Both the position numbers and the translations under genes were made by a program. The notes under the pieces were generated by a model. That model had not been told where the DNA came from, ran no database searches, and saw nothing but the letters and a program-made list of their open reading frames with translations. This document shows, piece by piece, positions 41,420 through 49,422 of a stretch of DNA of 64,000 nt (its first letter is position 1; every line of letters starts with the position of its first letter). This DNA is from Actinomadura chibensis NBRC 106107 (GTDB lineage Bacteria > Actinomycetota > Actinomycetes > Streptosporangiales > Streptosporangiaceae): contig NZ_BCQP01000048.1 in the NCBI RefSeq assembly GCF_001552135.1, positions 53,062 through 117,061 on the forward strand. Reading direction: 5' to 3'.

Positions 41420-42014
41420 GCGCGCTCGGGGAGCGGCGCAGGAACCACGCGCCGAGGACTCCGCCGATCAGCCCGAACAGGTGGCCCTGCCAGGAGATGC
41501 CGGGGTCGCCGGGGATGACGCCGAGCAGCATCGTCCCGTACACGGCGACCACGGCGACGGCGATCGCGATGTCGGCGAGGCGGCGCTCGAAGATCCCGCG
41601 TCCGACCAGGTAGCCGAAGAACCCGAAGATCAGGATGCTGGACCCGAGCGTGTTCGCGCTGCTCGTGAACCACACCCCGAGCCCGCCGACGACGATCACG
41701 ATCAGGCTGGCGGCGAGGAACTTCGCGATGCCGCGCACCGCCGCGATGAACCCCAGCACCAGGAACGGGACGGTGTTCGCCATCAGGTGCCCGAACCCGG
41801 CGTGCATGAACGGCGCCGTGAAGATGTCGGGCAGGTCGTTGACGTCGCGCGGCTGGATGCCGAACCGGTCGAGCCAGCCGTCGGTCGTGTAGTCGAACGC
41901 CTCCAGGACCCACATCAGCGCGGTCACGGACCCGACCAGCACGGCCGCGGACAGCGCCCGCGTCCCGTGCCTGGCCAGCGACTCCGAGCGCCGCCGTTCG
42001 GGGGTATAGCTCAT
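41406..42014 (-). CDS. Rhomboid-family intramembrane serine protease
   Basis: A ~202-residue polytopic membrane protein with about six helices. Rhomboid marks are FMHAGFGHLMANTVPFLVLGF (His/Asn of helix 2), the Ser motif NTLGSSILIFGFFGYLVGRG (GxSx, with Ile where Gly is common) and the helix-6 His in WQGHLFGLIGGVLGAWFL. It would cleave transmembrane substrates, which are unknown. ATG 42014 has GGTGG upstream; GTG 42023 is an alternative. Its 3' end overlaps the converging SDR gene by 14 bp. The WhiB gene lies upstream on the same strand. Confidence 0.85.
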   Translation of the reverse strand: MSYTPERRRSESLARHGTRALSAAVLVGSVTALMWVLEAFDYTTDGWLDRFGIQPRDVNDLPDIFTAPFMHAGFGHLMANTVPFLVLGFIAAVRGIAKFLAASLIVIVVGGLGVWFTSSANTLGSSILIFGFFGYLVGRGIFERRLADIAIAVAVVAVYGTMLLGVIPGDPGISWQGHLFGLIGGVLGAWFLRRSPSAPSSA

Positions 42015-42083
42015 GTCAGCCACCGTAAGTCTGGACGACCCTGTCCAGTCAACGCGCGACCCGTCCGGAACGTGCCACGGGGC

Positions 42084-42413
42084 CTAGGCGGCCGACGCGT
42101 GCTCCGACTCCGACGCGTCCCCGCGCACCACGATGACCGGCAGCGGCTTGCGGACCGGCGCGTCGGCCGTGCGGCGCAGGTAGCGGCGCTCCTCGGGCGT
42201 CGTCCCGCCCCAGACGCCGTCGGGTTCACCGACCTGGAGGGCCCAGGACAGGCACTCTGCCTTCACCGGGCAGTTCGCGCAGATGGCCTTGGCGGCGTCC
42301 TCCTGCGCCTTGAGCACCGGCGCGGAGTACCCGATCGGGAAGAACAGGTCGGGATCGGCACCACGGCAGATGGCGTGGTCGCTCCAGTGTTCCTCGTTCT
42401 CGTTGTGGTACAT
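42084..42413 (-). CDS. WhiB-family Fe-S transcription factor
   Basis: A 109-residue Wbl protein. Four Cys ligands for a [4Fe-4S] cluster are present: AICRGADPDLFFP, AICANCPVKAECLSWAL. They are followed by the GVWGGTTPEERRYLRR turn and basic helix that contact sigma factor and DNA. A short acidic tail (VVRGDASESEHASAA) is unusual. It resembles the short WhiB1/WblE group more than WhiB or WblA, but the subgroup is not certain. ATG 42413 has GGGAG six bases upstream. It shares a palindrome-rich promoter region with the divergent GNAT gene, suggesting controlled expression. Confidence 0.93.
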   Translation of the reverse strand: MYHNENEEHWSDHAICRGADPDLFFPIGYSAPVLKAQEDAAKAICANCPVKAECLSWALQVGEPDGVWGGTTPEERRYLRRTADAPVRKPLPVIVVRGDASESEHASAA

Positions 42414-42481
42414 CGACTTCTCCCTGCGCGGTGACGTGACCACCGGCAGTCGGGTGCGTTTCGAGGGTGGTCTCCACTCAG

Positions 42482-42524
42482 TGTAGTACTACAACCCGTA
42501 GTACTACAGGACGTTCGTGAACGT
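42482..42524. promoter_or_regulatory. Palindromic operator cluster between whiB-like and GNAT genes
   Basis: TGTAGTACTACA (42482-42493) is a perfect palindrome. Its 10-bp core GTAGTACTAC recurs at 42498-42507, a 15-bp centre spacing. A further dyad, ACGTTC-GT-GAACGT, lies at 42511-42524. The 15-bp spacing and divergent genes suggest a repressor operator. The binding family (BlaI/MecI, GntR or other) cannot be assigned by eye. Confidence 0.6.
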
Positions 42525-42555
42525 TGCAAGTTAGCGTGCGGATAACCTGTCGGGT

Positions 42556-43032
42556 GTGCAGCGTGATCAAGAAGTGACCTTCCGCGAGGCGACGGTCGCC
42601 GACCTGCCGGGGATCGTCCGGCTACTGGCCGACGATCCCCTCGGATCGACCCGCGAAACGCCGGGCGACACGATTCCGGAGGAGTACTTCACCGCGTTCG
42701 CCGCCATCCAGAACGACCCGAACAACACCGTCCTGGTCGCCGAGGTCGCCGGAGAGGTCGCGGGCACCCTCCAACTGACCTTCATCCCCGGCCTCACCTA
42801 CACGGGCGGCGAACGCGCCCAGATCGAGGGCGTCCGCGTGGCCGCCTCCCAGCGCGGCACCGGCATCGGCCAAGACATGATCAATTTCGCCATCGACCGA
42901 GCCCGCGCCCGCGGCTGCCGCCTCGTCCAACTCACCACCGACCGCCAACGCCCCGCCGCCATCCGCTTCTACCAAAAACTAGGCTTCCGCCCCTCCCACA
43001 TGGGCATGAAATACCACCTGACGGACTCCTAG
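42556..43032 (+). CDS. GNAT-family N-acetyltransferase
   Basis: A 158-residue GCN5-related acetyltransferase. It has VTFREATVADLPGIVRLL at the start and the acetyl-CoA pyrophosphate loop VRVAASQRGTGIGQDMI (RxxGxG/A). The C-terminal RPAAIRFYQKLGFRPSHMGMKYHL is typical of the family. The substrate is unknown; the short form and QLTTDRQRPAA resemble general small-molecule or toxin-like acetyltransferases. GTG 42556 is used. It is divergent from the WhiB gene, with palindromes in the shared promoter region that could control both. Confidence 0.88.
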   Translation: MQRDQEVTFREATVADLPGIVRLLADDPLGSTRETPGDTIPEEYFTAFAAIQNDPNNTVLVAEVAGEVAGTLQLTFIPGLTYTGGERAQIEGVRVAASQRGTGIGQDMINFAIDRARARGCRLVQLTTDRQRPAAIRFYQKLGFRPSHMGMKYHLTDS

Positions 43033-43237
43033 CCCACGCCGATGCGCGGATGCCGCTCCACGCCGATCGCCGCCGCTTGACAGAGGTCTTCGCTGATCAC
43101 TAGGGGCCGGTTGCAAGCCTGGCGACCGATGCGCCGAAACACCGTGGCATTTCAAAGCCGATGGCTCATGACCGTGTTCGTGTAACCCGGACGCATACTT
43201 CCAGAAGAGGTCTTCTCGTCAGTCAAGGAGGCACGAA

Positions 43238-43972
43238 GTGTTGCGGAAACTCATCGGCGTTGGCGTGGCGCTCGCCATGACCGTCACGGCCACGGCCGGT
43301 CCGGCCCGGGCAGCCACTTTCAAAGAAGCGAACTCCAAGGTCCAACCCAGTGTCGATCCCGCGACGGCCGCCGCGGCGATCAAGGCCGCGTACGACGCGT
43401 ACAAGACCTTCGTCGGTGGCGGCTCATCGGCGGCCGCCACCGCACAGATCATCGCCGCGATCCAGTCCGCCCAACGCGACATCATCAACCACATTGACGC
43501 CGTCGCCGCCGCCGACGCGCGCGCCTGCGCGCACAGCGCCGTCATCAACTTCCCCGACTTCGACAATCTGACCACGGACAACAAGCAGAATTTCGCGCTG
43601 AACGCGACCTCCTGTATCACCCAGATCAACAGCCTGATGTCCGCGGTCACCAGCGGGGCCGCCGTGGATCAACTCGGCTTCTCGGTCAACGCCGTCGGCC
43701 CCATCGCGCTCATGGCACGCAGCAAGGCCGGCCTGCACAACGACACTCTCATCCCGGTTCTCCGCGATTCCAACCAGAAGATCCGCACCAGACTGACACC
43801 CAGGTGCTCCCAGCTCTACGACGCCGACTCCCACAAAAAGCTGTGGTTCTGCACGGCCTACAACGGCAATCGAGGCGACAGCATCATTCAGGCCCGCGCA
43901 CAAGAGGACGCGATGGTGAACACAAGTTGGGAGGTCGCCCAGACCACCCTGACCCAGCTCACGGGCATGTGA
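43238..43972 (+). CDS. Secreted hypothetical protein with Ala-rich helical core
   Basis: A 244-residue secreted protein. GTG 43238 has AAGGAGG seven bases upstream, and the signal peptide LIGVGVALAMTVTATAGPARAA ends in a clear cleavage site. The mature part has a helical region (ATAAAAIKAAYDAYKTFVGGG, SAQRDIINHIDAVAAADARACAHSAVINF) and four Cys (ACAHS, SCITQ, RCSQL, WFCTAY) that could make two disulphides. No family is recognised. Codon use is slightly less GC-biased than the neighbours. It is a single-gene unit ending at a strong hairpin (43988). No function is proposed. Confidence 0.75.
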   Translation: MLRKLIGVGVALAMTVTATAGPARAATFKEANSKVQPSVDPATAAAAIKAAYDAYKTFVGGGSSAAATAQIIAAIQSAQRDIINHIDAVAAADARACAHSAVINFPDFDNLTTDNKQNFALNATSCITQINSLMSAVTSGAAVDQLGFSVNAVGPIALMARSKAGLHNDTLIPVLRDSNQKIRTRLTPRCSQLYDADSHKKLWFCTAYNGNRGDSIIQARAQEDAMVNTSWEVAQTTLTQLTGM

Positions 43973-43987
43973 GAGCCGTCTGACCGG

Positions 43988-44028
43988 CGGTCGGGGCCGG
44001 TCGAGGACACGCGGTCCGGCCCCGACCG
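43988..44028 (+). terminator. Terminator after the secreted protein gene
   Basis: Perfect 13-bp arms, CGGTCGGGGCCGG/CCGGCCCCGACCG, with a 15-nt loop lie 15 bp after the stop. Confidence 0.7.
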
Positions 44029-44038
44029 TCCCATGCGA

Positions 44039-44066
44039 AGCCCCCGGCGAACTTCGGCCGAGGGCT
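44039..44066 (-). terminator. Terminator of the XRE/DUF397 pair
   Basis: AGCCCCCGGC (44039-44048) pairs with 44057-44066 with one mismatch around an 8-nt loop, 18 bp beyond the DUF397 stop. Confidence 0.6.
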
Positions 44067-44084
44067 CGTGGGTGAGGGGGGACG

Positions 44085-44288
44085 TCAGGACGGGTCGTGT
44101 GCGCCTGACTTGATTTCGGCAGTGAAGGCACTCCATGCGGACGGGGAGAAGGCCAGCCTCGGACCGTCCGGGTCCTTGGAGTCACGCACACCGATCACAC
44201 GAGCGAGGTCCGCCACCTCAACACAGTTGCCACCACTGTGGTCGCTGTAGCTGCTCTTGCGCCAGAGCACGCTGGACACGTCTTTCAT
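44085..44288 (-). CDS. DUF397 small protein
   Basis: A 67-residue DUF397 protein with the family pattern VLWRKSSYSDHSGGNCVEVADL, VGVRDSKDPDGPRLAFSPSAWSAFTAEIKSG. DUF397 proteins are abundant in streptomycetes and relatives and are usually coded beside an XRE regulator with a DUF5753 domain. The pairs (WhiJ/BldB-associated type) affect development, with the small partner thought to antagonise the regulator. Its ATG overlaps the stop of the XRE gene (ATGA), so the two are translationally coupled. It ends at its own hairpin terminator. Confidence 0.92.
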   Translation of the reverse strand: MKDVSSVLWRKSSYSDHSGGNCVEVADLARVIGVRDSKDPDGPRLAFSPSAWSAFTAEIKSGAHDPS

Positions 44289-45082
44289 AGACTCTCCATT
44301 ACCGTCCTAATCAGGGCTCGCGACTCCTCGACGGGGAGTGCGTAACCTCGGAGCAGGTCCCAGCGTACGACTTTGTCTCTGACCCTCGCAGCCCTCTCGA
44401 TCAAGAGACCTTCGCCCGCCGACTCGGTGTAGGCCAGATCCACTCTGTCCTCGAATCCCAGGATGGTGAATTCGCCCCCGAGCCCTGCGTGATAGCCCGA
44501 TCCGTTCGGAACTACCTGGATCATCGTGTTGATTCGGTCCGATGCCGTGAGCAAGTAATCGAGCTGCTCTCGCATAATGGCTCGGCTGCCCACAACGCGG
44601 CGCAACACCGTCTCATCCAACACGAGCCACGTGTGTGGCGGGTTCTCGCGCGTGAGGACCGCCTGCCTCTCCATGCGTTTCGCGGTCAGCTCCGCGACGT
44701 TGGTCCCGTCACTGGCAAGGAGGATGGAGCGCGTGTAGTCCTCGGTCTGGAAGAGGCCGTTGATGAGGAGCGCGGAGAAGATGCGGTAGGACGTCGCCTC
44801 CTTCTCGTACTCCAGGTACTCCGGGAAGCCGGGCGGCAGGATGAACTGGACCTCGATCTCGCTGGCGAGCTTCCAGTGGCGGTGGAAGGTCCCGTCAGTC
44901 TGGAAGAACGTGTCAAGGTCGTGGGCGCTTTGTTCGGAGAGCTTGCGGCCGCTTTCCATCATGCTGATCCATTGAGGGGTGCAGCCCAGGGCGTCGGCCA
45001 GTTGTTTGCCCGTCAGCCCGGCCTTGTCGCGCATGCGGCGGAGTTCTCCGCCGAAGAAGACGCGGGCTCGATTCTCAGTCAT
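44285..45082 (-). CDS. XRE-family regulator with DUF5753 domain
   Basis: A 265-residue regulator. An XRE helix-turn-helix occupies residues ~8-60 (GGELRRMRDKAGLTGKQLADALGCTPQWISMMESGRKLSEQSAHDLD). A DUF5753 domain follows (FPEYLEYEKEATSYRIFSALLINGLFQTEDYTRSIL ... VLDETVLRRVVGSRAIMREQLDYLL ... TMIQVVPNGSGYHAGLGGEFTIL). This is the WhiJ-like class paired with DUF397 proteins. The pair is divergent from three tiny overlapping genes (45272-45980), which share its promoter region and may be its target. Codon use is slightly less GC-rich than core genes here, in keeping with accessory status. Confidence 0.92.
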   Translation of the reverse strand: MTENRARVFFGGELRRMRDKAGLTGKQLADALGCTPQWISMMESGRKLSEQSAHDLDTFFQTDGTFHRHWKLASEIEVQFILPPGFPEYLEYEKEATSYRIFSALLINGLFQTEDYTRSILLASDGTNVAELTAKRMERQAVLTRENPPHTWLVLDETVLRRVVGSRAIMREQLDYLLTASDRINTMIQVVPNGSGYHAGLGGEFTILGFEDRVDLAYTESAGEGLLIERAARVRDKVVRWDLLRGYALPVEESRALIRTVMESL

Positions 45083-45271
45083 CGGGAGCCTCCGGGGAGT
45101 TCACCAGGGCACTGGTTGATGCGATCTTGGCGCGACTTGACTGGAAGTGTGGAACGGTCGCTAGCTGATTTTTACCTTGGCTGTGAGTGTGATTGCAAGC
45201 TTTTCGACGGCGGCAATCGAAAATGGGGCTTCTACATGACGGTATCGGCCAATTTCGGGAGAGTGAGGGAA

Positions 45272-45481
45272 ATGCCCTTCATGTCCGGATGGTTCGGCGA
45301 GCGGAGGGACGGCGGGTTCGTCGCGCGGCGGGTCAGCGAGCTGAGCGAGTACCAGCGCTCCAACGGCTGCCTGGCCAGCGTGCGGGCCCGGAACGAGGGC
45401 GAGCTGTGGCTGCTGTGCGACGCGCAGACCCGGCTGTCCGAGCGGGTCGCGCTCGCCGAGGCCCTGGGGAGGCGGCCGTGA
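45272..45481 (+). CDS. Tiny unknown protein, gene 1 of an overlapping trio
   Basis: A ~69-residue soluble protein (MPFMSGWFGERRDGGFVARRVSELSEYQRSNGCLASVRARNEGELWLLCDAQTRLSERVALAEALGRRP in outline: basic N-half, LWLLCDA strand, C-terminal helix). Three starts are possible: ATG 45236 (81 residues), ATG 45272 with GGGAGAG eight bases upstream, and ATG 45281. The middle one is preferred. Its TGA overlaps the GTG of the next gene by four bases. It is divergent from the XRE/DUF397 pair. I do not recognise the family. The tight overlaps and good third-position GC are the main support for it being real. Confidence 0.6.
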   Translation: MPFMSGWFGERRDGGFVARRVSELSEYQRSNGCLASVRARNEGELWLLCDAQTRLSERVALAEALGRRP

Positions 45482-45786
45482 GCGTCCCCGAGCACGAGGC
45501 CCCGGCCGTCGAGTCGTACGTCCGGCTGAGGTCGCTGGAAATGCACCTCAGGGCGCACGGGTTCGCGACGCAGATGGTGGCGGGCTCGCTGGTCGTCCGG
45601 AACATGACCGCGCGGAGCCTGTGCGGGTCGGCCGGGGTCGCAGGTGACGTGATCAGCTGCCGCCCGCACGAGGACGACGAGGGGCGCTACTGGTTCTTCA
45701 CCTCCTGGCAGCAGCCGATCGCGGAGTCCGACCGCATCACCGACGCGCTGGTGATGATCAAGGGTTACCTGGGGGCGCCCGCGTGA
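45478..45786 (+). CDS. Small unknown protein, gene 2 of an overlapping trio
   Basis: A 102-residue soluble protein with an alpha/beta look: ESYVRLRSLEMHLRAHGFATQMVAGSLVVRN, a central loop with Cys (SLCGSAG), then ISCRPHEDDEGRYWFFTSWQQPIAESDRITDALVMIKGYLG. No signal or membrane segment is present. GTG 45478 lies in a GTGA overlap with gene 1, and its stop overlaps the GTG of gene 3 in the same way. All three products would be made in coupled amounts. The family is not recognised; small proteins next to XRE/DUF397 pairs are common in actinomycetes, but a function is not established. Confidence 0.65.
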   Translation: MSVPEHEAPAVESYVRLRSLEMHLRAHGFATQMVAGSLVVRNMTARSLCGSAGVAGDVISCRPHEDDEGRYWFFTSWQQPIAESDRITDALVMIKGYLGAPA

Positions 45787-45980
45787 CGTGCGGCGACGAC
45801 GGAACGTGGCGCACCGACCCGGCCGCCTACCTCGCCGAGCTGCGGCGCGACTTCCCGGGGTTCGGGATCGTCGCCGATCCGTGGCGTCCCATATGGATGG
45901 CGGTTCGAGGCGATGTGTTCATCAAGGCGACGGACGGTGTTGTGCTCCGGCGACGGCTATCGGAACTGTCCGGCGAGTGA
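45783..45980 (+). CDS. Tiny unknown protein, gene 3 of an overlapping trio
   Basis: A 65-residue protein: TDPAAYLAELRRDFPGFGIVADPWRPIWMAVRGDVFIKATDGVVLRRRLSELSGE. The first half is a helix, followed by two or three short strands containing a WRPIWMAVRG core. GTG 45783 overlaps the stop of gene 2 (GTGA). Its last 24 bases overlap the 3' end of the converging PtsI-like gene. The family is not recognised. Its length, coupling and codon use match gene 2, so the trio is treated as one unit. Confidence 0.6.
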   Translation: MTCGDDGTWRTDPAAYLAELRRDFPGFGIVADPWRPIWMAVRGDVFIKATDGVVLRRRLSELSGE

Positions 45981-47204
45981 GCATCGGGCGTTGGCCAGGT
46001 GTTTTAGTTCGGCGGTGCACATCATTAGGTTCCGGGTCGGGATGTGGTGGACGTAGTGGTCCAGGTCGGCGCCCAAGGCGAATACGTGGACGGGGACTCC
46101 GGCGGCGCGGCCGGATTCTACGGCTTGGCGCAATGCGGCCAGGACGGCCGGGTGCCGGGTCTGGTAGGTGGCCGATACCAGGTGGTTTCCTCGGTCGGCG
46201 GCCAGGTAGAACTGGATCAGGTCCTTGGTGCCGACGAACAGTTCGCTGGCCCCGGATGCGCAGAATTCCGCGGCCGAATGGACGGCGGCCGGGGTCTCGA
46301 CGAAGACGCCCAGCGGTGTGTCGTATCGCAGGCCGAGGCGGCGGCGGAGGCGCAGGAATTCGTCGCTGTCGTTGATGAAGGGGACGGCGAATCTCACCCG
46401 GGCGGCGTCCGCGCCGAGGTGTTCGCGGATGTGGGCGCGGAGCGAATGGAAGGCTTGCGGGTAATGGCGTTCGTGTAGGAGCCAGCGGGCGCCGTGGCGG
46501 CCTAGTTCCGGGTTCGGCTCGTCGTCCACGTGTGCGGCGCTCGTGATCTTGGCGGCGTCGTCCGAGCGGAGGTCCAGGAGTCGCATGACGAGGCGTTGGC
46601 CGGGGAGCAGCTCATCCACCATCGAGCAGATCTCGGCGGCTATGGCCGCACCGTAGCGCTCGGCTTCGCGGGCGCCCGCGCGGAGGGCGTCGATGGGGCT
46701 GAGACCGGCGGCGAAACAGACGAACTCCTCGCGGACGAAGAAGGAACTCGCCTGGTGGACGGGTGGCCTGAGGGCGTTCGTCGATTGGATGTCGGTGGCG
46801 TCGGCGATGACCACGCAGATCGACTCGATTTGGTCCAGGGCGGTGGGCCGGAGTGTTGAGGGGTGGGGTGCGGGTTCGGCCTCGCCCAGGATTACTGATT
46901 CTCGGTCCAGTAGGACGGTAACCTCGGCGGGAAGGGCGTCCAGGTCGGACGGCTCGATCCGGAGGACGGGGATGCCGCGGGAGCGGCAGAGGGACTGCAT
47001 GTGCCCGGTCCGGCCGCCTCTCGCGCAGATCACGGCGGAAGAGGCGACGATGGCGTCATAGAGTTCGGGGCCGAGCGAGTCGGCCACCAGAATGGCACCT
47101 TGAACCGGTCTTCCGGTGCGATTGCAGGGCCCGTGAACGCTTCGCCTGGGCGAATCGACGAGCAATACCCCGGGCACTTCGCGAGGGCTGGCGGATGTCC
47201 TCAT
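45957..47204 (-). CDS. PEP-utilising enzyme-like protein (PtsI-related, N-terminally truncated)
   Basis: A ~415-residue protein related to enzyme I and other PEP-utilising enzymes. A swivelling phosphohistidine domain comes first: GAILVADSLGPELYDAIVASSAVICARGGRTGHMQSLCRSRGIPVLR, with TGH in place of the usual TSH. A PEP-binding barrel follows: RLVMRLLDLRSDD, ETPAAVHSAAEFCASGASELFVGTKDLIQFYLAADRGN, closely like the GTNDLTQYTLAADR of PtsI. The HPr-binding domain of true PtsI is absent. The start is uncertain (ATG 47204 or GTG 47240, both with poor ribosome sites). It lies just downstream of a flavoprotein gene, probably as an operon. Its substrate is unknown. Confidence 0.75.
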   Translation of the reverse strand: MRTSASPREVPGVLLVDSPRRSVHGPCNRTGRPVQGAILVADSLGPELYDAIVASSAVICARGGRTGHMQSLCRSRGIPVLRIEPSDLDALPAEVTVLLDRESVILGEAEPAPHPSTLRPTALDQIESICVVIADATDIQSTNALRPPVHQASSFFVREEFVCFAAGLSPIDALRAGAREAERYGAAIAAEICSMVDELLPGQRLVMRLLDLRSDDAAKITSAAHVDDEPNPELGRHGARWLLHERHYPQAFHSLRAHIREHLGADAARVRFAVPFINDSDEFLRLRRRLGLRYDTPLGVFVETPAAVHSAAEFCASGASELFVGTKDLIQFYLAADRGNHLVSATYQTRHPAVLAALRQAVESGRAAGVPVHVFALGADLDHYVHHIPTRNLMMCTAELKHLANARCSLAGQFR

Positions 47205-47267
47205 GGGGAAAGGCTCGCAGTGCCGGTAACGGGTGCGCACCTTCCCGAATGCCGTGGTGCTTTCCGG

Positions 47268-49058
47268 CTAATCAGCCTCCCGCGGCTCGTCCAGCCCGAG
47301 CAGGGAGCGGAGGTCGCGCGGCGTCACGGAAAGGTCATTGAGCTTCGTCGTCGCGGCCGTGTTCACGGCACGCCGGAGCGCACGGTCCGTGACGCGTCCG
47401 TCGCGGACGGAGTGGAGGCATTCCTCGAACCTCACCGTCCAGGCTTCGCGGTCGCGGCGGCGGCGGGCGGCCATTCGGCGCACATCGAGGTCGATCAGGC
47501 GAGGAAACGCACTGGCATCGGCGGGGGACGTGTCGTCGAAGCAGGATTCGAGGCTTCGCAGGACGGCGGCGGCGACGCCCACCGAATGGTTCTTGATGGC
47601 GGCGAGGTTGAACGCGAACGCGCCCATCCGGCCGTGGCGGACGATCTCGTCGCCCTCGCGCGGGCAGCCGACCACGGAGATCGGGGCGACCGGGACGCCG
47701 CACGGGCCGAGGAGGCCGCCGGAGGCGTCCACCTCGACGCCGCGTCCGGTGCGCCCGTGCCGCACGGCGATCCCCTTGCGCAGCAGGTTCTTCCATAAAG
47801 GCGAGCCGACCTGCGCGTAGTCGGTTTCGCGGCCGAAGTTGGAGATCACGAGGTCTGCCTCGATCGTCCGCGTCGGGGACGGGCCGGACACCGTCAGCCG
47901 CAGGCCGCCGGACGTGGTGCCCACGATCTCGGTGACCTTCCCGGTGGTGCGGACGATCGGTCTCCCGGACTCCAAGGCGGCATCCACGAAATGGGTGATG
48001 TAGGCGACGGCGTTCACCCGCAGCGTGGCGAGAAGGCTCCCGTACCCGTCGAGCAGCGCGCGGAGGTCGGACGACGGAACGCGCGCCAAAGCCTCGGGCA
48101 GAAACGGCTCCCAGGATTTGGCGACCCGTTCCGTCACCACCGCGCGCGGAACGGCGGGATGGTCGCGGGCGACGATGTCGCAGGCCCGCTGCCATTCGCT
48201 CGTCACGCGCCGGACGAGTTCGTCGCGTCCCTCATAAGCGTCGGCGTGCAGTCGCGGAGCGGGCAGGTCGAGCACGTGGTGCCGATGGTCCGAGGGATAG
48301 GTGCGGAGTGTCAGGCCGGACCGCGAGATCATGTGGATCGTCCCGGTGTGGCCGCGGCGGAGGAGCAGCGACGCCGAGTCGTACGCGCTCAGCAACGTGC
48401 CGACGATGGCGACGACGGCGTCCCGCCGAGTACTGGTAATTCGCTCGATTCCGTCCTTGGAATAGGGGTGCCGCACGAACGCGGGGTGGTCTTTCACACC
48501 GGCCGCGAACGGCAGGTCGCGCTCCTCCAGACCCGTCGCCAGCACGACGTGATCGGCCTGGAGCACCGTCCGACCCGGAGAACCCGATAAGGACTCCACG
48601 ACGACGCCCACCCGGCCGCCGCCGATTTCCAGGTCGACCACTTCGCCGTCGGCTTCGACCAGCGTCACGCCCTTCGCGGCCTCGCGCGCCGCCCCGGCGA
48701 GGCGGGCGGCCAGGTAGTCGGCGTAGATCCGGCGGGGCGCGGGCCCCGACTCGGTGAACGTTATACCGCTCCATTCCGGCGGCCAGTCCGCGCGGTCGGC
48801 CTCGTTGTTGGCCCAGTCGATGAAATCGTCGACGTCCTCGCGGAACATCGACATGCGTCCGGCCTGGATGTTGAACACGTGGTGCCAGTGGTTGCCCGCC
48901 GGGTGGTAGGCGACTCCGGCGCTCCGGTATTCGGGCCGCCGCTCGACCACCACCACCCGCAATGGCTCGCGGGCGAACTGTAAGAGGCGGATCGCGGTGG
49001 CGGTACCGCCGAGCCCGGCTCCGACGATGACTACGCTCCGTGGTTCCGAGAAGCCCAC
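47268..49058 (-). CDS. FAD/NAD(P)-binding protein (NAD_binding_9 type)
   Basis: A ~596-residue flavoprotein. The N-terminal FAD loop is SVVIVGAGLGGTATAIRLLQF followed by VVVVERRPEYRSAGVAY. The family mark NHWHHVFNIQAGRMSMFREDVDDFIDWAN is that of the FAD-NAD(P)-binding (HpaB/YdhS-like) group, with LATGLEERDLPFAAG, a second nucleotide loop AIVGTLLSAYDSASLLL, and VISNFGRETDYAQVGSPLW near the C-terminus. Relatives are poorly characterised oxidoreductases. GTG 49058 has GGGAG upstream; the open frame begins earlier without support. It lies ahead of the PtsI-like gene with a gap of 27 to 63 bp, suggesting a two-gene operon divergent from the acyl-CoA ligases. Confidence 0.8.
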   Translation of the reverse strand: MGFSEPRSVVIVGAGLGGTATAIRLLQFAREPLRVVVVERRPEYRSAGVAYHPAGNHWHHVFNIQAGRMSMFREDVDDFIDWANNEADRADWPPEWSGITFTESGPAPRRIYADYLAARLAGAAREAAKGVTLVEADGEVVDLEIGGGRVGVVVESLSGSPGRTVLQADHVVLATGLEERDLPFAAGVKDHPAFVRHPYSKDGIERITSTRRDAVVAIVGTLLSAYDSASLLLRRGHTGTIHMISRSGLTLRTYPSDHRHHVLDLPAPRLHADAYEGRDELVRRVTSEWQRACDIVARDHPAVPRAVVTERVAKSWEPFLPEALARVPSSDLRALLDGYGSLLATLRVNAVAYITHFVDAALESGRPIVRTTGKVTEIVGTTSGGLRLTVSGPSPTRTIEADLVISNFGRETDYAQVGSPLWKNLLRKGIAVRHGRTGRGVEVDASGGLLGPCGVPVAPISVVGCPREGDEIVRHGRMGAFAFNLAAIKNHSVGVAAAVLRSLESCFDDTSPADASAFPRLIDLDVRRMAARRRRDREAWTVRFEECLHSVRDGRVTDRALRRAVNTAATTKLNDLSVTPRDLRSLLGLDEPREAD

Positions 49059-49422
49059 CGTGGCCACTCCCGCACACGCCGAACGGTCCGCGACAAAGGG
49101 TTGTGCCGGTCGAGCGTATCTCGCATCGTCCCGCCCGCCCAGCGGCAACGGGACCGCGGGCTCAGGACCCAGAGAATTCGTCCGCCAGTTCGCGGTGTTT
49201 CGCGGCGGCCTGTCGCGCCTGTGCCGGGGTGACGACGGAGCCGGGCATGGCGCCGAGGCGTTCGACCTCGTCCGCGAAACGGCGCCATCAGGGCGCGGAC
49301 CGTCCGGAGAGCGGCCCGGGTGGGTATGAAGATCCGGACTACCCCCGTTCGGGGGTGGCGTGGGTCACTCGGGGTGGACACGATCCTGCTACCGGGTGTC
49401 CGTGCGGCTACGAGGAGAGAAC
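49059..49422. other. Divergent promoter region
   Basis: About 360 bp between the flavoprotein gene and the acyl-CoA ligase operon. A short perfect hairpin, ACCCCCG-TT-CGGGGGT (49341-49356), sits about 65 bp before the ligase start. No gene is seen; the promoters were not located with confidence. Confidence 0.45.
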
